Shown piece by piece: positions 23,469 to 36,936 of a stretch of 60,000 nt of DNA. Within the stretch, counting starts at the first letter, position 1; the number at the start of each line of letters is the position of its first letter. The stretch covers positions 71,096,756-71,156,755 of the forward strand of contig CM060731.1 in NCBI GenBank assembly GCA_030704615.1, written 5' to 3'. The translations under genes and the position numbers were made by a program. The DNA is from Takakia lepidozioides (lineage: Eukaryota > Streptophyta > Takakiopsida > Takakiales > Takakiaceae). The notes under the pieces were generated by a model, which was not told where the DNA came from, searched no databases, and saw nothing but the letters and a program-made list of their open reading frames with translations.

Positions 23469-24014
23469 TTTCTGGCACACAGATGGAGCAATCAAGCACA
23501 CAACAGCTCTGGCAGGAGTTCTTCCCAGATCCCTCACCTCGGTGGGATAAAAGGTTTGTGAAGGTGGGGCAATCTTTACCTAGGATGTGAGTCATTGACT
23601 GCAGCTAGCAGGAGAATTTTGTGGACCCAGATTGTTAGTATATGCTCTTTGTTCTGAATAGGTGAAAAGCTTTTTACCTGTGATATCAGTAGGTTGTTTT
23701 TCTTTGTAGAGTAGGTCTTTTGTTCCTTATTGTATGAGCTTGGGTTGTTGTGACCCATCTACACAGGGCTGTGGGTTGAAGCTATGGCATACTGCTGCCT
23801 TTTGCAGATAAATCCAAGATCACCAGACACTAGAGAATATCACACTAAGGAGGTTCTTTGGATTGAAAGTTTGAAGCCTCCTGCTTTGAGAGCAGTCGAA
23901 GCTCCCATGACCAAAGGTCTAGGACACTCTGATGATGGTTCTACTACTGGTGTGCTTCATGGAGCTCCAACCCGAGAGTACAATGGGTATTACTCTGCCG
24001 ACTACTGCAACTAA
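23469..24014 (+). CDS. OSB-like organellar ssDNA-binding protein, C-terminal exons
   Basis: Two exons are supported. The first, 23469-23563, has a TTTTTGCAG acceptor. The second is 23808-24014, ending in TAA. Joined, they read QLWQEFFPDPSPRWDKRF then VKINPRSPDTREYHTKEVLW. This matches the plant-specific PDF motif of OSB proteins, usually LWxDFFxDPSxWWDNR and KxNPKxPDFKHK..GEALW. OSB proteins bind single-stranded DNA in mitochondria or plastids and restrain illegitimate recombination. One PDF motif is present. The OB-fold that normally precedes it was not found, so this may be the end of a gene with diverged upstream exons, or a partial gene. A Gly/Ser/Tyr-rich tail of about 40 residues follows. 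Confidence 0.55.
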
Positions 24015-24190
24015 CTGACTAACTAATTATGCAACCAAGAAAAACCCAGTTGCTGGAGTGTTCTATCCATGTACATTAGTCTGATTTCTGTTGTCATGAA
24101 GAGATGTATGTAGGCATTGAGATTAGTACTCTGTGAATGTAAGAGTATCAAGTTTTGATAGCTCATAACTAACGTCCCGAGTTACACAGG

Positions 24191-26200
24191 ATGGCAGGGT
24201 TGAATCCCACAAAATTGTTTGTTGGATGTCAAACTGCTGCTACTGCTTTTCATAGTGGGCCAAGAGAAAGAGTCAACAAGACATCCGCTCGCACACATGG
24301 GGAAGTGAGGTCAGTGTGTAAGGAGGGACGACTGAAAGAGGCACTGCACATTTTGAACCAATCAGACATTCAAGGAGACTCCAATACTTATGTCTGTCTC
24401 TTGCAGGGATGCATCAACATGAAAGCCCTAGAAGAGGGGAAGCAGGTGCACACCCACATTATCCAAAGTGGATTCAGGCCAAGTATCTTTCTAGACAACA
24501 CCCTTATCAACATGTATAGCAAGTGTGGGAGTGTGATCGAGGCACGCCAAGTGTTTGACAAAATGCCTGATCGAGATATGTTTACATGGAGTATGATGAT
24601 TGAGGGATATGCTAAGCATGGACATGCTGAAAAGGCTTTCCAAATCTATGAACAAATGCAAGGGGAAGAGGTGACACCCGACAGGGTCATATTCACTTGC
24701 GTCCTCAATGTGTGCGCTAGGTTAGCATCCCTGGAAAGAGGCCAGAGGGTCCACAGTGACATGATTAAAACTGGAATTGCGTCAGATATTACTTTGGAGA
24801 CTGCCCTTGTTGACATGTATGCCAAATGTGGGAGTGTAACGGATGCACGGCAAGTGTTTGATAAAATGGCAAAACGAAATGTGGTCACATGGAATGCTAT
24901 GATCACAGGGTATGTCAAATGTGGGAACCTAAAGGATGCATACCAAGTGTTCGACATAATGCCTGAACAAGATGTGGTCTCATGGAACACCCTGGTTGCA
25001 GGGTACGCCCAGCAAGGGCATGGTGAAAAAGCTCTCCAAATGTACAAGCAGATGAAACGGGAAGGGCCGATGCCTGACATGGTTACATTTATTGGCGTTC
25101 TCAATGCATGTTCCAGCCTGGGAGCCCTGGAAAAGGGTAAGCAAGTCCATGCTGACATCCTCAAAGCTGGAATTGGTTCATATGTTAATCTGGACACCAG
25201 CCTTGTTGACATGTATGCCAAATGCGGGAGCCTAAAAGATGCGCGTCACATGTTCAACAAAATGGGTGAGCGAAATGTGGTCTCATGGAATGCCATGATT
25301 GCAGGCTATGCCCAGCATGGCCATTGCAAAGAGGCTTTCCAAGTCTTTAAGCAAATGCAAAAGGAAGGTGTGAAGCCTGATGGTACCACCTTTAAGTCTC
25401 TTCTCTTTGCCTGTAGCCATGTAGGCCTAGTGGATGAAGGCCGTCATTTCTTTAATTCCATGATTCACGAACATGGCCTCACACCTACAGTGGAGCATTG
25501 TGGTTGCCTGGTAGATCTTCTTGGCCGTGCAGGGTACCTGGCTGAGGCAGAGGACTTCATTACGAAAATGCCAATCAAACCAGATGCCACAGTGTGGCGG
25601 GCCTTGCTTGGTGCTTGCAGAATCTATAGTGATGTGGCGCTAGCAGAACGTGCCGCGAATTGGATTATCAAGTTGGATCCACAGCATGCTGCAGCTTATG
25701 TGCTCCTATCAAACATATATGCTACTGCTGGCAGGTGGGATGATAAAGCAAAGATGAGGAAAATGATGGAAAACAGAGGGGTGAGAAAGGAGCCAGGGTG
25801 CAGCTGCATTGAGGTCAACAATCGGGTGCATACATTTGTTGTAGAAGACAACCTACATCCTCAAATGGAGGAAATCCATGCTGAACTGAAGAGATTGTCT
25901 AGACAGATGAAGGATGCCGGCTATTTGCCTGATATGCGTTTTGTATTGCATGATGTGGAGGAGGAGCAAAAGGAGTTTTCTCTTTGCCACCACAGTGAGA
26001 AGCTGGCCATTGCTTTTGGGCTCATCAGCACACCCCCTGGCACGCCTATCCGCATCATTAAGAACCTTCGTGTGTGTGGTGACTGCCACAGTGCCACCAA
26101 GTTCATTTCGAAAATTGTTGCACGAGCAGTTGTTGTACGGGATGCCAACCGCTTTCACCACTTTCAGGATGGGCTTTGTTCGTGTGGGGATTATTGGTGA
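24191..26200 (+). CDS. PLS-class PPR protein with E and DYW domains
   Basis: An intronless frame of 669 residues starts at an ATG 176 bp past the OSB-like stop. Roughly a dozen P, L and S PPR motifs run from about residue 65 to 470 (repeated [28 protein letters not shown]). E/E+ sequence ([16 protein letters not shown]) and a complete DYW cytidine-deaminase domain follow. The zinc/catalytic signature is H601-S-E603 and C629-x2-C632, and the chain ends in DYW. Such proteins bind one organellar RNA site and convert C to U. The first 25-30 residues could be a transit peptide. The near-identical middle repeats suggest recent motif duplication. The editing target cannot be read from this sequence. 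Confidence 0.95.
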   Translation: MAGLNPTKLFVGCQTAATAFHSGPRERVNKTSARTHGEVRSVCKEGRLKEALHILNQSDIQGDSNTYVCLLQGCINMKALEEGKQVHTHIIQSGFRPSIFLDNTLINMYSKCGSVIEARQVFDKMPDRDMFTWSMMIEGYAKHGHAEKAFQIYEQMQGEEVTPDRVIFTCVLNVCARLASLERGQRVHSDMIKTGIASDITLETALVDMYAKCGSVTDARQVFDKMAKRNVVTWNAMITGYVKCGNLKDAYQVFDIMPEQDVVSWNTLVAGYAQQGHGEKALQMYKQMKREGPMPDMVTFIGVLNACSSLGALEKGKQVHADILKAGIGSYVNLDTSLVDMYAKCGSLKDARHMFNKMGERNVVSWNAMIAGYAQHGHCKEAFQVFKQMQKEGVKPDGTTFKSLLFACSHVGLVDEGRHFFNSMIHEHGLTPTVEHCGCLVDLLGRAGYLAEAEDFITKMPIKPDATVWRALLGACRIYSDVALAERAANWIIKLDPQHAAAYVLLSNIYATAGRWDDKAKMRKMMENRGVRKEPGCSCIEVNNRVHTFVVEDNLHPQMEEIHAELKRLSRQMKDAGYLPDMRFVLHDVEEEQKEFSLCHHSEKLAIAFGLISTPPGTPIRIIKNLRVCGDCHSATKFISKIVARAVVVRDANRFHHFQDGLCSCGDYW

Positions 26201-26970
26201 AACAAGCAAACATACATATAAAAAGTGTATGTCGCCACAAGCCTGTTGATATGCATTGGCGACTTGGATCCAAAATCCAATGTTTTGGGAAAACAAAATC
26301 CCAAGTATATCGATCTTTTCTAACTGAAACAGAATCTGAAGATGCAGCATGCAGTAGATTTAAAATTGATGGCACAGCATTTCCCAAAGTCAGGAAAGCT
26401 AGAGTGCTGAATTACACTTGCAATGCATGTCACTACATGTTCTTAAGAGGAAACCCTCGGAACGAAGCCAATTTTATGTAAAGATGGTTATGCGAACAAC
26501 AATTGCTTAGAAAATCTGCTGAGGCTGTAACATGAGGAGACAAGAAAGATAAAAATTATTCTGTATGAGTGGACAAGATAGATAAAACATGATCACTGTG
26601 GTCCTCTGATTGTTCACAGATATTTTGGCCCTCTCCAATATCTCCCTCACTGTGATCAGCCTAAATGACAGGAGATTCTCCGTTTGTTCTCTGTCTCTCT
26701 GAGATCATCAATTTTGTATTAAGTATAAAAATGGTGTAGACGTGTAGACCTAATCTGAACTCAGTGGGAGGAATAAAAAACGTCCAGATTTCACATTGAA
26801 TGTAGAGAAAAGGTGTAGTCAGTGCAATTTTTTGGCTTTGATTGAAGAAGGCAAGATCTCTCGCCCCTAACTTAGCACCGAGATGTCTGTTGGGTGGGAA
26901 GAGACCCACCAAACCTAAGAGGAATGCTTATGCGCGTCCGCGAGAAACAGAGAGAGGGACAGAGGCAGGA
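26201..26970. other. Intergenic: PPR 3' region and exonuclease promoter
   Basis: No coding frame is seen. The codon usage of the frame opening at 26842 becomes gene-like only after the ATG at 26971. Confidence 0.4.
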
Positions 26971-29900
26971 ATGACGAGAAAGCCACGTCGGGTTAACAGG
27001 GAAGACCACCGAACTCCAACATCGTCAGCTGCCACCCCGCCAACTTCTAATTTCTCCGGAAGTGATTCGCGTACGACTCCTCCCACCCCGCACAGCGGTA
27101 CTCGGAGGAATGGGGGTGCAAAACTACTGGTGGAGTCTGGAAGGAAGGAGGGCTCCAGCAGTCTGGGAAAACTTAGCGACGACCAAAGCCGGCTGCCTGC
27201 CGTTAACTGCAATTGGATGCAGCTGCAAGCAGTAGGTGTGACTGTCCTCTCTTATTTTGTGGAACTCTAGAAATCCCTTGGAATGGTACTGCGAGAATTG
27301 GACATTTTTGCGTGTCCCAAAGGATCTGAACTCCTTGATCAGCCGTATTGGAGCACGAAACATTTTGAGAGGAGGGGCAATGTCCTACAGAGCTGAGGTG
27401 CACTCTTCGGAGTGTATGTGGACTAATTAGGGTTTAGGGTTTTGCAATGTGAGTGATATCGGAGCTATCTGTAGGAGGGAAGAGAGCATTTATCCATGTG
27501 GAGGATGTGAACGTCATTTTTGTGCACACTGAAACAAACATATGAAACGAGCCCTGAATAAGATATACCTTCTCTTGCCGTGTCATAGCTTACAAATCAA
27601 CCTAAACCTTGACTTTGTAGCTTAGAAACTGTCTTTGTTAGATGACGTATAATGCAGCTCACTGCGAAACCTGGTAATGGGTGGGAAGTTGTTCAACATT
27701 GGGAGCAGCAACAGTAATTGACATTCTCTGTGTTATGTCTAGACCTTAAGCAAGGGCCATGGGAGTCGTAGAGCATCTAAGAAGAAGGTCAAGCCAAATC
27801 CTCAAGCAAGTATTCATGCAAATCCATCAACAGGTAAATTTCTGGAAGATGCTCTTTGTAATATAGCTGTTCGGGACCTGTGGAGTGTGCTCTAAAAGTT
27901 CACGGTGACTTGTTTTGTTGGGCAGGAAATAGTGCCGCAGCAGGAACTGTTACTGGGGCATCTGCATTTGTACCGTCAAGTGATGACTGCAGGTACTGAA
28001 ACAGGGTTGCTTTCTAATTGAGGTTACTCTTGTAACAATCTCTCTTCTGCAAGTCGCTGAGAAAGGTTATGTATATGATGTGAGCATTAAAATGTTTGTT
28101 CCTTAACATAAAGTTTTCGCGAACCACTGCTGGCCTTCGAACACCAAGAACTCTAGCAACTTATTACTACCTGAAGGTGGCTACTTCTCAACAACCAGAG
28201 CAGTGCGTGTTTGCCATCTTTGATTCAAAGAGATTTACAATATGAAATCCAGGTGACTAGTCTGCAGTAAGACATGGCTCCTGGATGATTCAGTTCCTGC
28301 TGCTGCCAGCATTTCCTAGCACATGGGCAAATGGTTATGTTCTAATGTTATTATTGTTTCCTTTGCTGAAAATAAAGAGAGGTCTCACGACTGACAATGG
28401 TTTGGCTGGATTAGTGTGACAAAAGTTCTGGCACTGGACTGTGAGATGGTCGGAGTCGGGCATGAGGGCAAGAGAAGTGCTCTTGCAAGGGCCTCTTTGG
28501 TACACTTCAGGACCCTCTTACAAGCCTTGCTTGTGCATGTCTTGTTATTTCCAGACAACCTTCTTCAAACCACCATTAGGTTGACCCTTGAATGGCCCAT
28601 TTGGTATCACAGCTCAAGCAGTGCACTGAATTGTTTCATCTTATCCATTATTTGGTGATGCTGAGATAGAACCAAGTTAGGAGCTGAGGGAGTGGGGTTT
28701 TAAGCGTGCAGGTGAACAGGTGGGGAAATGTGGTGTATGACAAGCATGTTCGCCCACTGGAATTTGTCACAGATTTTCGCACTCCTGTCAGTGGAGTTCG
28801 TTCCCGTGACTTGCGGAAAGGTAACACAACCCTCCATATTTCCACTAGTTTTTCCTTCCAGTGGGGTTCTAGAATAAGCGTATTCTGCGATGAATTGGCA
28901 TGCGGTGAATCAGGTCAATCCATTGCAAGGTCAGACTTCGTGACACTCACAATTGTGAGTCCTACCTCTGTGATGGTAATGGCTCCTCTTCTTTCATTTT
29001 TGTTCATTTTCCTCCTATTGGGCTTTTGCTTTCTCCAACCTGCATACGTTTGCAATGTCAGGCTTGATATTCACAAATGTAAATCCACTCACCACAATGG
29101 CACTTTCTCTTTCCTGTTGGAATATTCTCCATCTTCAAGTTCTGATATGTAGACAACTTGTGTCCACGTCACTACCATCATTCACAAAGCAGACCCCCTG
29201 CATGAACTACACAAGAGAGGTAAGTGATGGACCATTTCAGAGGTGATTTGACATTGATAGAGGGGAATGGTGCATGGGTTATTTACAGCGGAAGATCTAT
29301 GGACTGTACAGAAAGAAGTTGCGGAGCTGCTGAAAGGGCGTATTCTCGTTGGCCATGCACTTCACAATGACCTCAAGGTTCTTCCCAGATTGCTTCTAAA
29401 GTTGAGCTGTGACCTGACTGTAATGGACTCCAGTGCAGAGGATTTGCATAAAGAAAGAGGCAAGGTTGGATGCCAAGCTGAAAATGGTGTTATATGAAGC
29501 TCTCAGTGCTGTGCTGACCTAGTGTCTTTCCCTAATGAATGAACTTCCCTGCTCTTCTTGGGATATGCATGCGCTCAGTTTTGGTTTGTGGCCTTCCAAT
29601 TGTTTGTCTGGTCTCATAAACCCAGCTAGTTAAGGTGAGGGTTTGGGACAGCAGGTTTTGATGTTGAGCCATCCAAGGAAGCACATGCGCGACACACACA
29701 CGTACAGGCCATTCCGCAGGTAAACATCTCTTGTTCTTCTTCAGCTTTCTTTCTGGCTGTGTTATCTTGGAGGTTTTAGGGTTGCTTTTGTGTATGAGTA
29801 GCCTACACCATGTTATGTGTCTGCTGCTAAAGAGTTTGCTTTCTTAATGTATGGATGTGGCACATTTTGCAGCAAGACTGGGCGCCCAAGAGCTCTTCGT

Positions 29901-30274
29901 CATTTGGCTGCTTTGTACCTGGGTCAAATTATTCAGGATGGTGAACACAACTCGGTATGTTGGCTACATTCTGGGTGTGCCAGTTGAGCTAGGTTGCAGA
30001 AAATGGTATTGTGGTCTGTCAATGGCGCAAGTACACAGAGGGTGAAATGCAGTGCCAGTCAGGAGCTATGTTAATGGGTGATTTCTATTGTTTCACACCA
30101 ATGCGTGTTTCTAAGAATGTATTTGTACGACTTGTGTATGTTTAGGTGGAGGATGCAAGAGCAGCTATGTTTCTCTACCAACAGTCGAAAGAGGAATGGG
30201 AGCAGTCTTTGAGACATAGGTCAACTTCAGCAGGTTTTGTGTCAGGAAGCAAGAAAGTTCAAGCTTCCAGATGA
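26971..30274 (+). CDS. REX4: REX4-type RNA exonuclease (DEDDh)
   Basis: Nine exons: 26971-27231, 27743-27833, 27926-27992, 28415-28499, 28712-28820, 29289-29377, 29655-29719, 29873-29954 and 30146-30274. Phases agree throughout, giving 325 residues. A basic, Ser/Pro-rich N-terminus (TRKPRRVNRED, SKKKVKPNP) looks like a nucleolar signal. The exonuclease core carries LALDCEMVG (D148, E150), ILVGHALHNDLK (D232) and EHNSVEDARAAM (H281, D286), the full DEDDh set, plus TGRPRALRHLA. REX4 relatives are nuclear 3'-5' exonucleases linked to rRNA processing. The ATG at 26971 is the first in frame. The long introns are ordinary, and no break is visible. Confidence 0.93.
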
Positions 30275-31214
30275 CCCTTGTCTACTCTAACTTTCTGTGC
30301 CAATCCACTATAAAGCTGAAAACTAAGATGTGACTTCCAATCAACATGCCTCCTCTGGTGAAACAAGGGTTTCTTAAGTGAATAATGAGTTCAAGTGTTA
30401 GTGGAAAACCAAAGCTACTAATGTGAGAAAGAATGTCAGAGTTTTCACAGATGTGTCCTATGTTCAGTTCATGGTCAATGGTCAATCGTCTGTGGTATCA
30501 AGTTGTTGCGGCCGGGCCACTCTGTGCTGACAAGTGACAGGATCTGCTTCCTGCCCAAGAGAAGCTTTCAATGACTGCTAGAGCAAGGGATAATATTGTA
30601 TGTTTTCCTAAAGTACAGCCTCTTCTGGCTACTTGGAATCAGTCATCACTGCAGTCAATAAAGTAAGAGCTGCCTGGGTGGCAGATTGATCCAAAATGAA
30701 CAAGAGCACCCAAAGTTACAAATGCTTGATCCCAAGCAATCCAGAATGGGCAACAAGGAATTCCTAAAAATGAATGTCAGAATTTACAATGAATCTATAT
30801 GAGAAGTACATAAGTGATACAAGACCCCCAATATGGAATCCTATTGGGCAGATGAAGTTATATCTATCACATGAAACCCTTCCTGGTCACCTCACAAACC
30901 CCATAATTAATTCTTGAGTGAGCAAATGAATGTCCCTTCCTAAAATGCAAGGCAAATTTGATACAGCTCCACCCTAACATGCACTACACAATTGAAGTGT
31001 TTTGCTTCACCAATCTTGTGGAACTATCCTCCACTAAACCCAACCCGCACAAAAGCAGAATACCAGTAACTGCTTTTCAAGAAATGTTTGTTGGGACAGC
31101 AGTGACTCTTGGCTGTTAGTTGAAAGCACTGTCCAGACAACCCCTATCTCTCCACCCTGCCTCACAATCAGCAGTGATGATGCTATACAACATTTTAGGA
31201 AACTACACTGAACA
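30275..31214. other. Convergent intergenic region
   Basis: This holds the 3' flanks of two convergent genes (REX4 on plus, DUF1336 on minus). I see no further coding signal. Confidence 0.4.
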
Positions 31215-32672
31215 CTAATCATCATCACTGTTGTTCTGACTGCCCGACTGGAGGAAAGTTGAGAAACCCTGCCCAATAGACTTCCAGAGCCTAGCAGGGA
31301 AAGAACCTTCTGCCATAGCTTCACCATTCTTAGAAAGCAGTTCCACAGGCACAGCAGCCGTTAGGTCTAGTGCCTTGAATCTGACAGTTCCCAACAGCCT
31401 TTCAGGTAGCTCATCTTCTGCTTGTCCTTCAATAAGAAAAGCTAGGTCAACAGTAAGAGTTGTCAGGTAACCAATAGCAAGATGGACAATAGCACTGGCC
31501 ACCATCGATGATCCAATATCCACATCGACTTCCAAAAAGTTGGTCCGTTGCAAGTATCTGCGGCAATGTGACTAACAGTTAAGTTGATGAACACACCCAT
31601 GCGCTCCGAGATACTTGAGTCCATCTTCAATATTTTCAAGAGTTAGAACCCTTCTCTTACACATCCTATTTCAACTATTGAAGACATTGCTTTCAGCTGT
31701 AAGGAGCGAGATTACAACTTGAGGATGCGGCACCAACACTTTATAACAAGAGATCCCAGCCACCGACAGCGTTAGATCGCGTACCAAAATAATCAGAGTG
31801 AAGAGACCATGGGTTCTTACCTGCAAGTAAGAGCTTTGCCGAGGATGCAGATAGCATGATCCCCAACAGCTGTTCTCACAATCCATGGCCCTTCCACAAT
31901 GTTGGCAATAAGTTTCAGGCGTGTATTCCTAAATGCATCATCTCCTTTTAAGAAGCGATCAACCAGAGAGCCCTCTGGGAATTGTTTATATGTTACAAAG
32001 TAGGCAATTGCACTGAAGTGATCCTTGCTGGGAACCTGCAACACCACATCCTCCTTTCAAGATGGTTGGCAGAAAGACCTGACATGAACAGGGCAACAAG
32101 CCGGTTCTTTCCTGCAAATAAACTGGTTGATTGTCCAAAAGAAAAGTCCTCCCATGGAAATCACAGACAATAGGCCCTGCCATAACTACAATGAACTCGT
32201 GGCTCTGCGTGCTGCTTGGACCTCCTACTAGTAACCGAAACTGCAAACCAGTGTTTTGCTCAGGGGAATGACACCCAAAAAAATTCATCAGAAGTAGATC
32301 AATAAAAGAAACGCTTACCTGCAAATTGAATGCCCAAACAAATGGCTGCAATTGGGCACCCTCGCTTGCACCATCTAAAGCTGTCCTTACGCGGCTGTTT
32401 GGATACTCCAAGACGTTATCAATCCTGGATCCGCCTTTCAACCACTCAAAAGCAAGCGGTTTCAATAGACAGTCACCTGCAGGAATTTTGGTTTTGTTGA
32501 TTAAATAATCAGGCCCTCTAACGCAAAAGAAATCCCCTGGAGGTGACGACCAGCCCACGGCCACCCCATTGAGATCGACCAGAGCCACCGAGCTACCGTT
32601 CTTGAGCTGTTTCACCCACTCTGCCTCCTCTGATTCCTCTTCACCTTGTGGGTTGCTCGTACTCTGTTCCAT
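31215..32672 (-). CDS. DUF1336 (EDR2-like C-terminal domain) protein
   Basis: Three exons: 32672-32319, 32035-31821 and 31557-31215, with consistent phases, giving 303 residues. The protein is almost only the DUF1336 domain: CVRGPDYLINKTKIPAGDCL, WLKGGSRIDNVLEYP, GSLVDRFLKGDDAFRNTRLK, GPWIVRTAVG, LGKALTC and NFLEVDVDIGSSMVA. In EDR2-type proteins this domain follows PH and START domains; here both are absent, as in the known short plant family. The molecular role is unknown; EDR2 itself affects defence-related cell death. The first intron happens to be open in the upstream reading frame for 90 codons, which could mislead gene finders. Confidence 0.9.
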
Positions 32673-35600
32673 TCTTGGCCTCTGGCTGTTTCCTACACAG
32701 CCCGGATGCGGTAATACCTTATTTTCACACAAAGCCTTGGACTTGATAGAATAAATGATGCCAGAACTTAATCAATCATAACTGTGTAGAAGCAGCTTCA
32801 TCACGTATACTTGTTCTCCCCAGCTGTCATACTTCTGTGGGCACATATGATGATATCATAGTTTCCAGGGTCCCTTGTGGAAGTTCTTCTCATAATATGG
32901 CTCCCTTCTACTGTCTATACCACCGCTGGAGACAGATATGTTTCTTTTTCAACGTCCTCGCTAGGGCTGTCAGCCAATCCTAGACGCGTTGACACCCCTC
33001 AACATACTCCCAAGCTGCAAACTAGCTGTCTGACTAAGACCCAGTCACTCTTTCAAGACAGTTCAACAATCTCTCGCTGAGATGACCGAGCGCGTGGTCG
33101 TCCAGAGCAAAGAGCATCATTAACTTCCACTCCAATCCACCGGATCCACCAGACCCACAAGCACTTTGACTCCCACCTTGCACAGAGCAACACCAGAATG
33201 CGATGCACCTGTAATGCAAAATGCAAAGAACGATGCGCATCAAACCGAAGCTGTGCATGTGTCCGCTACATCAGCGAGAGAAAGCCCTAGCAGACATGTG
33301 CACACAGGGGTTGCATGCAGGAATGATGAGCAGCAGGCGAGGGTGGAGCAATCTGGCAGGGCAGCGTGCTGCCTCGCACGCTCTTGCGTAGCTCGCTAGG
33401 TTTGCTTCTGCGCTGCCTCATCTCCCAGACCTCGTTATTCTTCCATCCAATCCATCGTTCTTCATCCAGCGGTTCTGATTCGGGACTCGGAGCCAGCTGT
33501 CGCCTGTGTCGTGTCTTGAAATAGTAACGTCCACGTGTCGATATCTGGAAATATTGCTTATAATCTCATATTATATGTACTTTATACTTTATTTTTTATT
33601 ATTTTTGTACTTTATGTTTAGAGTCGGAACCCAAAATTGACCACTAAAATTAAAAATTAAATGATAAGAACCCAGCAGCCGTACGGTAGGTCAGTTGGAT
33701 AATAGAGTTATCCATAAATTCCATCAACTGAGGTCGAGTCGACCTACTTCATGGTAAAACTTGTGTCCAACTATGATGTGCGTTTTTAGGCATTATTGTC
33801 GTATTCAATTTGTACTCAAAACACTTGCCCAAACACATTGTCAAGTTATTTCATCACTAGTACAAAACTAGCTAGGAAATAGCTAGCTTTTACATATTGA
33901 CATTTGGGATTGGCCCAAGTGTCAATCCAGGGGTCAAGGCAGATTTAGGCCCTGAAGTGATTATCTTCACAACAAGCGCGGGAGGCTCATATTTCTCGAG
34001 TTCAGCCTCACCGCGCTTAGCTATGGCGCCGTAGTGTTGCACTTGGCTTGACTTGTATTTGAGTGATGAGTTTATATATGCATGAGTTTATGCTTCAGCT
34101 TTATGAGCTCGCATGAGCTTGTGTTTGTATTCTTCTTATTTATCACTCGAGAAAGATGAGCTCGTATCTGTGAGTGTCAGATACGAGTTAGTTGTAGCAT
34201 TTGTGGTTTTTGCTTGAGAATAAGAGAAATCAGGTTTGGATGCGAAGAGCATCATCAAGGTCATGGTTATAATAAAGAGCGGAGGCGATATTGGTTACGA
34301 GATGGTAGACCTTGGCATTTGATCTTCAGCTTCAGAGATGAAAGCACTGTGCTGCAGGTAATTCCAGAGCACCTTGATGATTTCAGATTGTGTGCGGTGA
34401 GCACGAGTGAGAAGAGGATCAGTCATGAGCATATGAGGCTGAACAAGAGCAGGTTATAGTGGCTCTAGCGCGAATCTGAGAACTGGCCTTGGGAATACGA
34501 GTGATACTCTTATGTAGCAGGGCAGCTCACTGCAAAACACTTTGAATAGTTCGCGTATGTGATATTTCTGTCATGTCATGCGGAATACCCACTTATTCTG
34601 TCACATTCTTCTTGCATTGTCCAGAACTTTTCGATCATTTTGGTTGTCGTGCACCTACGCATCGTGCCACAACATACATCATTGTCTACCACACATTCTA
34701 AGCACACACAATCCTAGAAAGCTATGTCACAATGATAAGAGATGATCAGAAATGAAACAAGTAGAAGACAATGAAAACTCTCAAAACATGTAGCACTCAC
34801 ACTAAGATCAACAAGCCATAGTCCTTCCAAGTGAAATCCACTTTATCACATAAACTAAGTCAAGCCAATGGCACCTTTGCTGTAAGAATCCACCCTACAA
34901 AGCCCTCAACACACACTCTCTCAATACCTAGAGCTATGCAGATGAAAGAGGCTCATGGAGGCTCAACTACAAGCAGATGAGCCTCCTCAACCCTCACCCG
35001 GGGAAAACCTATCCCCATGTCCCAAATGAGGCTTGATACCTCAATTGGCATATGAGACCAAATGAAGTCTCAATACACAAATTACAAATATAAATATCCA
35101 AAATGTCATAGTTAACTAGAAGTAGGTAATTTTAGTTAACCATGATTGAAACCATGACATAGGATATAAAATGTATGGATTTTGCTACCAATGAGTATCA
35201 ATAATGCATGTTTTGTAAAATTTCAACTCTGTGGTATTGTAGACTGATGTATTGCATGTTATCAACATCGGGTAGCAATAGTTATGTCAATATAGTGCAC
35301 ATGCAAAAAAAAATGTATACTTAAGTCACATGCATCATGCAGCAACATGGCTTTGAACATGTCATGATCATTGATATCAAACTGAATGAGGGAAAACGTA
35401 ACACATGTATACATCAAAGTCCATAATTCAAGACATAAATTATATATAGGTACATCACACATTGAGGTGGCTGCTAAACTTGAAAGAAGTCTAAATTTGT
35501 AGTTGTTCCTACTATTAAACCTAAACCTATCAATATAAGTGTCGCCTCCCCCATGCTGAACAACATAACAACAAAACATGAGGCAGCTGGTACCAACAAT

Positions 35601-36936
35601 GAGCACCACACCCTAACCCTAGCCGGGTAGGGTTTATGAGGAACGACAACTTTAAGTATATCCGACATGTGTGTTATAGAGGAAATTCGCCTACAACTTA
35701 TTACCGTTAGGTAGAGTACATTATAACCGGTTGAACCCTCAATAACAGTCCAACACTCCCAAAATGACATTGCAAAAGAGGCTATAGTTAGAATTGGGAT
35801 TTTCGGTTGGGATTTGGAGGCCAAGAAGTTAACATACCTACCACAAATTGTAATAAGTTAAAGACAACAAACATTTTATGGCCATCGATGTACTATGAAC
35901 TAAAATCTTAATGTTAACCGTTAAGGGCCCATGAGAGTACCTGTTTTGGGTTTTGAGGAAGAATAATTTCCTACGTATGTTTTTGCAGATCTTAATATTT
36001 TTAAATGGTTCCAACGCAATTAAACTTTTGACAACATGGTCCACCTTCTCTCATTGAAAGCAATAAACTCTAATGAATTGTTGTACATGTAGATTTTCTT
36101 GAAAAGAGAAGGGTCAGGAAATTGGAGCATGGAGGAGGGCCACACATAGTTGACTCTCTACGTGGCGAGTCACAATTGGCCCATGGTTGGGACCACTTGA
36201 GCGCTTAGATTTGTAAATTCCACCATCGGATCTAAGTTTTTTATTAGACATACTATTGTAGTGCATTCCACACCATCATATGAGGTTGAGTGAAACATCT
36301 CATTATTAAGGAGTCAATAATTTGGCATGTGCTCATTTTGAATTGCCAAGCTATGGAGGCTATCCCTCCCCCCCAAATAGATGCAACAAACCCTAATTTT
36401 TTTTTTAAATGTTGTTTGGCTTGGAATTTTCATAGTAGCTGGTTAGGATACCATAGCACATTTATGTTGGGAGGCAAGTGCCAGAAAAATCAATATGTCA
36501 CTCAAACAACTTCATCAAAGCTCATTTTTGATACTTAGCAAAATTCAAAACCCCCACTAAAACACTAAAATCTCTCGTCCTATGGGGAATTTCTCCACAA
36601 TTACATATCCAGCAAAATAAATACGATAAGGTTCATTTTTTGGATGTAACACGGTAGATGTGTAGCCTCAGTTAGTTGCCCAATGGCGGGCTCTTAATGA
36701 AAAAGTTAAAATTGTGTAGACTAATTTGACATGTACTCATAAAATACATGTCAAAGGACACATATCTCACTTGGATAGTGCAGTCAGCACCACCTAGGAA
36801 ATTCTCGGCAGAAATCCTGCACTAGGAAGATTGTAGTCTTTTGGTCTCTTGATTCTTTTGGGGAATTTTTGGATTCTCTGAGCAGTCACTTTGGGTTCTA
36901 AAGTACTCCTTACAAAACTACACCTAATACAAAAAG
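32673..36936. other. Long intergenic region with repeat relics
   Basis: No gene is supported. 32673-33450 is the promoter side of the DUF1336 gene. Near 33684-33745 a tRNA-like pair of words (GGTAGGTCAGTTGG and AGGTCGAGTC, about 45 apart) may be an eroded SINE head. 34161-34187 forms a perfect hairpin. 36540-36700 contains another copy of the degenerate family seen at 940-1090 and 2560-2660. The remainder is AT-rich and featureless to me. Confidence 0.4.
34161..34187. repeat. Perfect 10-bp inverted repeat
   Basis: CTCGTATCTG and CAGATACGAG are separated by a 7-base loop. It sits in non-coding DNA where GAGCTCG/ATGAGCT words also recur (34100-34160), so it may be part of a decayed foldback element. 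Confidence 0.5.

Noticed and set aside
32036-32318. Coding extension of the DUF1336 protein through the first intron
   Set aside because: The frame is open but the DUF1336 sequence continues correctly only after splicing at 32319/32035 (NLQ joined to VPSKDHF).
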